Shown: in pieces, positions 15,448 to 21,090 of the stretch
How positions within the stretch are numbered: position 1 is the stretch's first letter
How the letters are laid out: every line of letters begins with the position of its first letter
The notes under the pieces: model-generated
Databases searched by the model: none
The model's input: the letters and a program-made list of their open reading frames with translations, nothing else
What the model was told of the DNA's origin: nothing
NCBI GenBank assembly: GCA_029778515.1
Contig: JAKOQD010000023.1
Location: forward strand, 1 to 21,090
Length of the DNA stretch: 21,090 nt
Direction of reading: 5' to 3'
Source: Actinomycetes bacterium
GTDB lineage: Bacteria; Actinomycetota; Actinomycetes; Propionibacteriales; Propionibacteriaceae
Translations under genes and position numbers: made by a program

Positions 15448-16243
15448 TCGAGGCCAGGCCGTCCTGCTGGTAAGGCGAGGCGACATTGAAGCGCGACCCG
15501 ACCGACCGGTCGGCCTGGAAGCTGCGGCGCGGGGACGCGGCCGGTTGGCGGCTGTCGTGGGCCGCAGTCTGGCAACCTTCTGCGTGAGTACGACCGAGAG
15601 CGTTTTTGGACTGAGCTACGACGATGGCCCCGACCCGGAGCAGACGTCGGCCATTCTCGATGTCCTTGCCCGGCACTGCGCGCATGCGACCTTCTTCGTG
15701 CTCGCCGGACCGGCAGCGAAGCACCCCGAGATACTGCGCAGAATGGTGGCCGAAGGACACGAAGTCGCACTCCACGGACTGGATCATGCTTCGCTCCTCA
15801 CTCGAAGCACTTCGGCGGCGGTCGCAGCGGTCCTCGAAGCACGTGCGGTCGTGGAGTCCATTGTCGGCACCTCAGTACGTCACTACCGCCCGCCTTACGG
15901 CGCCCACACGCTGAGGCAGGCACGGGCCATCCACCGGGCGGGGCTCGAACTAGTGGTCTGGTCCGGCGATGCCAAGGACTGGGTGCAGGCTGACGAGGAT
16001 GTCATCATTAAGCGCGCGTGGGCGACGGTGTTCCCGGGCGCCTTCCTGTTGTTGCACGACACCAGGGCCGACCCGGAGACCGCGCTGGACCCGAGTGAAC
16101 TGCCGACCTTCGACCGAGCTGCCGTGCTGGAGGATCTGCTTCTTCGGGCAACCGCGGCCGGCTACTCTGCACTCACCGTCGGGGATCTCATGGACAGGTT
16201 CCCCGCTGTGAAGAGCTGGGCGAGAGAACGCAGCCGGATGTGA
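15440..16243 (+). CDS. Polysaccharide deacetylase (NodB/CE4 domain)
   Basis: This is a 267-residue metal-dependent deacetylase. CE4 motifs are in order: SYDDGPDPEQT (59-69, D61 and D62), LHGLDHASL (111-119, metal ligands probably H112 and H116), YRPPYGAHT (149-157), VVWSGDAKDW (172-181) and LLLHDT (203-208). The HxxxH pair is one residue longer than the common HxxxxH/HSxxH layouts can accommodate, so the exact ligands are uncertain. There is no signal peptide; the first 45 residues are basic and non-hydrophobic, so it probably acts in the cytoplasm on the lipid-linked intermediate. The start is GTG 15440, overlapping the acyltransferase stop by eight bases. The stop overlaps the next GTG by four bases. 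Confidence 0.9.
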   Translation: MASRGQAVLLVRRGDIEARPDRPVGLEAAARGRGRLAAVVGRSLATFCVSTTESVFGLSYDDGPDPEQTSAILDVLARHCAHATFFVLAGPAAKHPEILRRMVAEGHEVALHGLDHASLLTRSTSAAVAAVLEARAVVESIVGTSVRHYRPPYGAHTLRQARAIHRAGLELVVWSGDAKDWVQADEDVIIKRAWATVFPGAFLLLHDTRADPETALDPSELPTFDRAAVLEDLLLRATAAGYSALTVGDLMDRFPAVKSWARERSRM

Positions 16244-17217
16244 CCGACACCGAGTCCATCCCCGAACTCAGCGTAGTGATCGCCGCTTTCAACGCTGGCG
16301 GCACCTTGGGGGAACAACTCCGGGAGTTGGCCGCCCAAACGCCGCAGTGGCCCTGGGAGGTGATCGTCGCGGACAACGGATCCACCGATCGGACGACCGA
16401 AGTGGTCGCCGAGTTGCAGGCCGACTTTCCGTGGTTGCGGCTAGTGGACGCATCGCAGCGGCGCGGCCCCGCTGCGGCGCGTAACGTCGGGGTGACGTAC
16501 GCGCGAGCCGCCCGGATCGCCTTCTGCGACGCCGACGACTTGATTGCCGACGGCTGGGTCGAGACGATGCACGCCGCGCTGGTGGAGCACGAGTTCGTGG
16601 CGGGTTCCTTCGATACGAGGCGACTGGCTGGGCGGAACCGATTCGTGGTGAGCTGGTCTCCGCAGCGGGAGGCGCTCTCGGTTAAGCCCTACCTCCCCGA
16701 GTTCGTGACCGGCGGGTCCGGCAATCTCGGAATTCGAAGGAGCGTCTTCAACGAGGCCGGTGGTTTCGATGAATCGGCGATGGTCGCTGAGGATGACGAT
16801 CTCTGCCTGAGGGTGCAATTGGCAGGTCACCAGCTGGTGTTCGAGTCCAGCCTGGTTCTGCACGTACGTCGTCGCGCCGGGCTTAGAGCCGTGCTTCGTC
16901 AGGCCCGTGCTTACGGAGCCGGTGCCCGGCGGTTGGAGCATCGGTATGCGCGGATCGTGGCACGGCTGCATCCTGCCGTCCCGGCCCCTGAGGTCACCCC
17001 GACCGGTGTCGCAAACCCGGGCGGCAACAGCGGCGGACTAATCCGGGATCGGCTGGGGCGCCTGATGCGGGTGGTCCGACGTTTGGGGCAACCCGAACAG
17101 CTTGCCGACCTCACCTGGCGGGTCGGTTACCGCTGGGGCTGGCGGCAGGCGAAGTTGGACGACGTGGTCCAGCTTCACCCCGACGACTTCCGATGGAGCC
17201 GCTCACGGATCCGGTAA
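16240..17217 (+). CDS. GT2 family glycosyltransferase
   Basis: This is a 325-residue GT-A enzyme. It has LSVVIAAFNAGGTL (10-23), VIVADNGSTDRTTEVV (41-56), RGPAAARNVGV (75-85) and the metal site FCDADDLIADGWV (95-107, D97-x-D99). GSGNLGIRR (159-167) and MVAEDDDLCLRVQLAG (181-196) form the acceptor and catalytic-base region. After about residue 210 there is a basic helical tail with a short Pro/Gly-rich break near 247-266. The GTG start overlaps the deacetylase stop (GTGA). It is the last gene of the operon. Its last 43 bases are also the end of the minus-strand GT2 gene. Confidence 0.92.
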   Translation: MTDTESIPELSVVIAAFNAGGTLGEQLRELAAQTPQWPWEVIVADNGSTDRTTEVVAELQADFPWLRLVDASQRRGPAAARNVGVTYARAARIAFCDADDLIADGWVETMHAALVEHEFVAGSFDTRRLAGRNRFVVSWSPQREALSVKPYLPEFVTGGSGNLGIRRSVFNEAGGFDESAMVAEDDDLCLRVQLAGHQLVFESSLVLHVRRRAGLRAVLRQARAYGAGARRLEHRYARIVARLHPAVPAPEVTPTGVANPGGNSGGLIRDRLGRLMRVVRRLGQPEQLADLTWRVGYRWGWRQAKLDDVVQLHPDDFRWSRSRIR

Positions 17218-18122
17218 CGGATGCGCACGACCAACCGCAGGACCGCCACCCAGCTGAGCGCGGCCACGTAGCGAGCCTTGGCCCCGGGGGTGGTGGGCCA
17301 GTCCTTCCCCCAGATGGTGAGCCACGACCCCAGGCCGGACCGTAGCTCACGGGCGAGTTCCGCCAAATCAGCCCCGAACGATTGCTCACGGCTCAGTGCG
17401 GCCATGCCATCGGCGATTCGGATCGCCTTGATGGTCAGGTCCGACCAGGTGGGCCTCGAGGGGTGGTCCACCACCGCGGTCGCCAGATACTCCAACCGCC
17501 CACCCGCGTCCCGGAGCCGGTGGCCCCAGTCGTCGTCCCCGCCCGATTGGAGGTCGGCATTGAAGGGACCGACCAGTTCGATCATCTCCCGGCGGGTGAC
17601 GAGATTGGCCGTTGCGGCGAAGCCGAGACCCTCCACGAAGTGTCGCTGGTCAAAGCCATGGACAGACTCGTATAGCTCGGGCCCGGTGACCGGGTCAGGT
17701 CCATCGCGGAACACGAGCCTAATCGCGCCACCGACGGCGTCCGGTGCGTCCGGCGCGACCAGCGCGGCCACGGCGACCTCGATCCAGTCCAAATGGGGTA
17801 GGCAGTCGGCATCGGTGAAGGCCACGACATCGCCGCTCGCGAGTCCCAGGGCGGCGTTGCGGGCCGCATAGGAGCCACGTTTGGCTTCCTGGATCATCCG
17901 GAACCGTTCGTCCGCAGGAGGCAACGCCGACGACAGGTCGATACTGGAGGCATTGTCCGCCACGATCACGTCCAGCAACTCTCGGGGGTAAGTCTGGGTG
18001 GCGAGCAGGTCGAGGCAGGTGCGTAACCGGGCAAGGTCGTTGTACACCGGAATGATCACCGTGACCCGGGGCGCCTGCATCGACGGTACTTCGGCAACGT
18101 CGCGTGACTCACTGATCTCCAT
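17175..18122 (-). CDS. GT2 family glycosyltransferase
   Basis: This is a 315-residue GT-A enzyme. It has VTVIIPVYNDLARLRTCLDLL (20-40), VIVADNASS (52-60), KRGSYAARNAALGLASGD (81-98) and the metal site FTDADCLPHLDWI (102-114, D104-x-D106). TANLVTRREM (171-180) and GGDDDWGHRLRDAG (194-207) give the acceptor half. The start is the ATG at 18120-18122 behind a very G-rich Shine-Dalgarno site; a TTG at 18140 is in frame but lies inside that site. It overlaps the plus-strand GT2 gene by 43 bases tail to tail and diverges from the multidomain gene at 18235. Together with the genes at 5203 and 8310 it is one of three isolated minus-strand GT2 genes. Substrate unknown. Confidence 0.91.
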   Translation of the reverse strand: MEISESRDVAEVPSMQAPRVTVIIPVYNDLARLRTCLDLLATQTYPRELLDVIVADNASSIDLSSALPPADERFRMIQEAKRGSYAARNAALGLASGDVVAFTDADCLPHLDWIEVAVAALVAPDAPDAVGGAIRLVFRDGPDPVTGPELYESVHGFDQRHFVEGLGFAATANLVTRREMIELVGPFNADLQSGGDDDWGHRLRDAGGRLEYLATAVVDHPSRPTWSDLTIKAIRIADGMAALSREQSFGADLAELARELRSGLGSWLTIWGKDWPTTPGAKARYVAALSWVAVLRLVVRIRYRIRERLHRKSSG

Positions 18123-18126
18123 CCGG

Positions 18127-18136
18127 CCCCCTCCCC
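18127..18136 (-). promoter_or_regulatory. Ribosome binding site fixing the start at 18122
   Basis: On the minus strand this reads GGGGAGGGGG, four bases before the ATG. It overlaps a rival TTG start at 18138-18140 and argues against using it. Confidence 0.6.
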
Positions 18137-18190
18137 GCAACAGATCCGGTCGCCCGCCCCGATCGGAGCTGTACTCCCACCGGGGCTGCG

Positions 18191-18201
18191 GCTAGCCTAG
18201 C
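18191..18201. promoter_or_regulatory. Small palindrome in a divergent intergenic region, possible back-to-back -10 elements
   Basis: GCTAGCCTAGC is a perfect 11-base palindrome in the 112-base gap between divergent starts at 18122 and 18235. It reads TAGCCT on plus and TAGGCT on minus, both of the TAnnnT type common for actinobacterial -10 elements. No -35 element stands at the right distance on either strand, so this is tentative. Confidence 0.25.
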
Positions 18202-18234
18202 TGGCGACGTCCATCTTCGAGCTCTTCGCTGGCG

Positions 18235-20577
18235 GTGACGGGCGGGTTTGATCGCGGCGGCGGACGGGGGACGGTGGCCGGCGACAGTCGACTTGGCGCG
18301 CTGTTGGGCGCAGACTGTGGCGCGGGCAGGATCAGGGTGATCGATCTTGGCGTGAGGAGCCCGCGCGCGGCAGTCGAGTTGAGCGCCCTCGGTCACCCCG
18401 CCTATCTGGGGTTCTGTGACGCGAATGCTCTCGCCGGCTGCAGGGCTGAAGCCGGTGACCTCGCTGCCAGATTCGTCGAATTCACCAGCACGCGAGTGGC
18501 GGCGGCCTGCTCGGCAGAGCTTCTCCTGATCCGCCGAGAGCACGCCGCACTGTTCTGGGCGGTATCCGACCTGCGGGACCTCCGTTTCATCGCGATTGAA
18601 CGCGTCTCAGGCGCCGGCGGAGCGGTTGGCCGTCTGGCGGTGGCCGCAGCCCGGCTTCGTGGCGCAGCGCGCCGGTTGGGCCGATTCAGCCTTGGGGGCA
18701 GCGACTTCGAGCTCTTCGAGCGGCCGGGGTGCGACCCGCCCCGGGCGCGAACCTACTTCTCGCCGGCGTGGGGACCCGCCGGCCTGGCCGAGCGTCTGAA
18801 CGCGGCGGGGCTGCGTTACGCGCTGCTTAGGTGGTTCGAGGGCCTACCGCATATCGAACCGGGCGAAGATCTCGACCTGCTGGTCGCCGATGCGGACGCC
18901 GAGACGCTCCGAGGCTTGGTCGAGTCAGAACCAGGAACCCAGCCCATCGACCTCTACAGCGTCTCCGGTCTGCCGGCCAGCGACTACCAGGATTCGGCCT
19001 ACTACCCGCCGGGGTTGGCGCGGAGCCTGCTTGAGCGGGCGGTGCAACACCGCAGCGGGTTCCTGGTGCCCGAGGCGATGGACCATCTTCATTCCCTCGC
19101 GTACCACGCGGTCTATCACAAGGGGGAGCGGGCCGGTCTTCGGTCTGAGGTCCTGGGGCCGGGGGTTGCCGGGCCCGAGCACGACTACCCGGCGATCCTC
19201 GCCGGCCTAGCCAAGGAACGCGGCGTCGACCTTCCGATCAGCTACGAGGGGCTGGACAAGTACCTGAGTTCGGTGGGCTGGCGTCCGCCCACGGACACGA
19301 TCCGGCGGCTCAGCGCTGAGAACCCTTGGGCAGGCAGGCTGATCGCCGACGGCGACCAGCCTGGGGCCGTCCTTCCCGGGGGTGCCGAGCTTGCCGTCTT
19401 TCTGGTGCGCGAGCGGGCCGTGGAAGTGCTCGGACGGAACCGCATCCTCGGGGTGTTCGATCGCTTCGGCTTCGACGTGTTTCACGATGAAGCGCTGCCC
19501 GCTGCGGCAAGGAACACGGCTGAGCAGACTCTTCGGGGAGGCAACTGGGGCACTGGGCCGTTCCCGACGAGCGGCGGCGCACCGTCCATGCTGGTGGTGG
19601 CCGTCCACCATGCTCCCAGTCAGCCCTATCACTGGATGGCCGGCCGCTACCCACACTTGACCAACGCGGAGACCTATGAGGTGAAGCTCGCGCTGCGAGG
19701 CCTCGTGGAGGACCTGGTCGAAGCACCGCAGTGGTTCAACCCCGTTCATTCGGCCGATAATTCGACCGAGGCTCGCGAGTACCTGAGGACAGTGGTCCCC
19801 AGCCTCGCAGCGGACCTGGAATCCGAGGCGGTAGGCAGAGCCGGGGCTCTCACCGCCCCGTCCGGAATGCTGCGGAACCTCTCGCTTGGTCGACGCTCCC
19901 GCGTTGACGTGGTGGTCGCCGGCGGTGAACACCGGGTGCGTAAAACCTTCGTGCCGGCGTTCTTGCGGTTCCGAGACCGCGAAGTTGACGCTCTACGCAA
20001 GCTCGCCGGAAGCGTTCCCGCGTTACCCGAATTACTGGCGACGGGGCCGAACTGGTTTGAGCTTCCGCTCTATCGGGACACTCTGAGTCACAGCGCCGGC
20101 CACCGATTGCCGATGTCCGTCCTGCGTCAGATGGTTGCTGTGCTCCGGCAACTCTACGAGGCGGGCTATGACGTAGTGGACGCGAAGCCGGCGAACTTCC
20201 TCCTCGATCCCGAACTCGGCCTGAAACTGGTCGACCTGGAGTTTCTCTACCCTTACGACGGCGATCGCCCGGCCTTCGCTGCGAGCGCAAACTTCGGCGA
20301 ACCGTGGCCCGGTTTCGCCGGCGATCGCCCTGTGGGCGACCTTTCATACGAGTCACGGTGGCTTCCGGCGACAGGCGTGCCGCTGTCCGTCCTCTTGGAG
20401 GGGGGTGCTGCAGCCACCGGTTGGCACCGGGCGATCAGCGCGTTGCGGAGTGCCACCGTGGCGCCCGGCTCCTCACCTCGCCGAGTGTTGCGGGTCGCGA
20501 AGTCGAGCGCGGACCGCCTACGCGCCGGCGCTCGGGCCGCCTGGCAAGACTTCGTCCGGGACCAGGCCGGGCTCTAG
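18235..20577 (+). CDS. Multidomain protein: nucleotidyltransferase-like, NDP-kinase-like and protein-kinase-like domains
   Basis: This is a 780-residue soluble protein I do not recognise as a whole. Residues 33-125 look like a degraded Rossmann/methyltransferase fold (VIDLG 35-39, YLGFCDAN, ELLLI, LRFIAIE). Residues 183-300 resemble a nucleotidyltransferase (YALLRWFEGLP, then E211-DLD-L with D212 and D214). Residues 385-525 recall NDP kinase: an opening AVFLVRERAVE, IL-x-FDRFGF, and NPVHSADN (502-509) like the NxxHGSD active site, with H505 as the candidate phosphohistidine. Residues 556-700 carry a kinase set: K570 (VRK), E583, D649-AKPAN-654 and D667 in VDLEF. The start is GTG 18235 or GTG 18274; the second has GGGGGA close upstream. 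Its stop shares CTAG with the stop of the LamG gene. Phosphorylation of a sugar, glycan or protein is the simplest guess. Confidence 0.8.
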   Translation: MTGGFDRGGGRGTVAGDSRLGALLGADCGAGRIRVIDLGVRSPRAAVELSALGHPAYLGFCDANALAGCRAEAGDLAARFVEFTSTRVAAACSAELLLIRREHAALFWAVSDLRDLRFIAIERVSGAGGAVGRLAVAAARLRGAARRLGRFSLGGSDFELFERPGCDPPRARTYFSPAWGPAGLAERLNAAGLRYALLRWFEGLPHIEPGEDLDLLVADADAETLRGLVESEPGTQPIDLYSVSGLPASDYQDSAYYPPGLARSLLERAVQHRSGFLVPEAMDHLHSLAYHAVYHKGERAGLRSEVLGPGVAGPEHDYPAILAGLAKERGVDLPISYEGLDKYLSSVGWRPPTDTIRRLSAENPWAGRLIADGDQPGAVLPGGAELAVFLVRERAVEVLGRNRILGVFDRFGFDVFHDEALPAAARNTAEQTLRGGNWGTGPFPTSGGAPSMLVVAVHHAPSQPYHWMAGRYPHLTNAETYEVKLALRGLVEDLVEAPQWFNPVHSADNSTEAREYLRTVVPSLAADLESEAVGRAGALTAPSGMLRNLSLGRRSRVDVVVAGGEHRVRKTFVPAFLRFRDREVDALRKLAGSVPALPELLATGPNWFELPLYRDTLSHSAGHRLPMSVLRQMVAVLRQLYEAGYDVVDAKPANFLLDPELGLKLVDLEFLYPYDGDRPAFAASANFGEPWPGFAGDRPVGDLSYESRWLPATGVPLSVLLEGGAAATGWHRAISALRSATVAPGSSPRRVLRVAKSSADRLRAGARAAWQDFVRDQAGL

Positions 20578-21090
20578 GGGCCGGAGGCGCCGGTCACTGT
20601 GGGACTGACCGTGGCCGGGTCTGATGTCTCGGACGCCGAAGCACTGACCGTAGGCGGCGCAGAGCTTTCTTCAGCGCTCTGGCTGGCCTTTGGCGTCGGG
20701 CTCGGTGTGGCTGTCGGTGTAGGCGACTGTGTCGTCGGGGCTGCCGGGGCCGACGAAGTCTGGGCCGAAGCCGACGAGGCCGGGGCCCAAGCGGTCTCGG
20801 CAGACGAGGATGCCGCGGCAGGAGTCGCGCTCGCTGGAGCCGCTCCCGATGGTTCGGAGGACGCCACGCTCGCCGACTTCGCCGCCGAGGTGGCGGTGGT
20901 GCCGGTGGTGTAGAGGTTGGTGATGTCGGTGGCGGTGAGGGTGCGGTTGTAGAGGCGTGCGTCGTCGATGGTGCCGGCGAAGGGGGCGCCGTTGTCTGGT
21001 TCGGCGCCGATGATGAGTGGCAGGGTGTTGGTGGCGATGGTGGTGTTGGCGTTGGTGGTGGCTACGAGTGTGCCGTTTACGTATAGGCGC
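20574..21090 (-). CDS. LamG-like domain protein, C-terminal part, N-terminus outside window
   Basis: The frame is open from the window end to a TAG at 20574-20576, giving about 172 residues and no start codon upstream of the tail. Residues nearest the window edge match the end of a LamG/concanavalin-like domain (Laminin_G_3): RLYVNGTLVATT, LPLIIGAEP, FAGTIDDARLYNRTLTATDI. After YTTGTTATSAA comes a tail of about 100 residues made almost wholly of Ser, Ala, Pro, Thr and Glu (for example PTPTATPSPTPKASQSAEESS). There is no LPXTG sorting signal or membrane helix. Such proteins are usually large, secreted and carbohydrate-binding. The tail may be a stretched linker. The start codon GTG at 20867 inside the frame is not a real start. 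Confidence 0.85.
   Translation of the reverse strand, partial: RLYVNGTLVATTNANTTIATNTLPLIIGAEPDNGAPFAGTIDDARLYNRTLTATDITNLYTTGTTATSAAKSASVASSEPSGAAPASATPAAASSSAETAWAPASSASAQTSSAPAAPTTQSPTPTATPSPTPKASQSAEESSAPPTVSASASETSDPATVSPTVTGASGP

Noticed and set aside
19207..19932. A 241-residue minus-strand open frame
   Set aside because: It is antisense to the multidomain gene, with no recognisable domain or ribosome site.
20881..21090. Runs of GGT/GTT that look like a simple tandem repeat
   Set aside because: In the minus frame they encode a sensible LamG domain, so they are codon bias and not a non-coding repeat or CRISPR.

Overview
The window is about 21 kb of GC-rich, densely coding DNA. Codons mostly end in G or C, GTG starts are common, Shine-Dalgarno sites are strong, and a secreted DUF1996 protein carries a C-terminal basic Ig-like repeat. 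These traits point to an actinomycete (Actinomycetota); I cannot name the genus. Nearly every gene concerns assembly, modification or export of a cell-surface polysaccharide.

Layout. (1) Bases 1-2553, minus strand: a GT4 glycosyltransferase followed by a polyprenyl-phosphate sugar-1-phosphate transferase (the priming enzyme, cut by the window edge). (2) Bases 2676-5142, plus: a second GT4 enzyme, then a secreted DUF1996 protein behind the only near-consensus promoter I found. (3) Bases 5203-6195, minus: a lone GT2 enzyme. (4) Bases 6371-8294, plus: a GT4 enzyme overlapping a PAP2-like membrane protein whose phosphatase motifs are degraded. (5) Bases 8310-9218, minus: another lone GT2 enzyme. 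(6) Bases 9303-17217, plus: a tightly packed eight-gene operon: Wzt-type ATPase, Wzm-type permease, two GT2-fold enzymes, a GT4 enzyme, a FemAB/BioF2-like acyltransferase, a NodB-type deacetylase and a GT2 enzyme. (7) Bases 17175-18122, minus: a GT2 enzyme overlapping the end of the operon. (8) Bases 18235-20577, plus: a 780-residue multidomain protein. (9) Bases 20574-21090, minus: the C-terminal end of a LamG-domain protein with a Ser/Ala/Pro/Thr-rich tail.

How they may work together (inference). The sugar transferase would load the first sugar phosphate on undecaprenyl phosphate. Ten glycosyltransferases (four GT4, six GT2-fold) would extend the chain, and the Wzm/Wzt ABC transporter would export it, with the C-terminal domain of Wzt probably reading the glycan. 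The deacetylase and acyltransferase would change amino or hydroxyl substituents. The DUF1996 and LamG proteins are probably extracellular partners.

The most unusual item is the 780-residue protein. It appears to join a degraded methyltransferase-like fold, a nucleotidyltransferase-like domain, a nucleoside-diphosphate-kinase-like domain and an aminoglycoside/Kdo/protein-kinase-like domain. I know of no described system with this order. No tRNA, rRNA, CRISPR array, insertion sequence or attachment site was seen, and no gene-free stretch exceeds about 175 bases.
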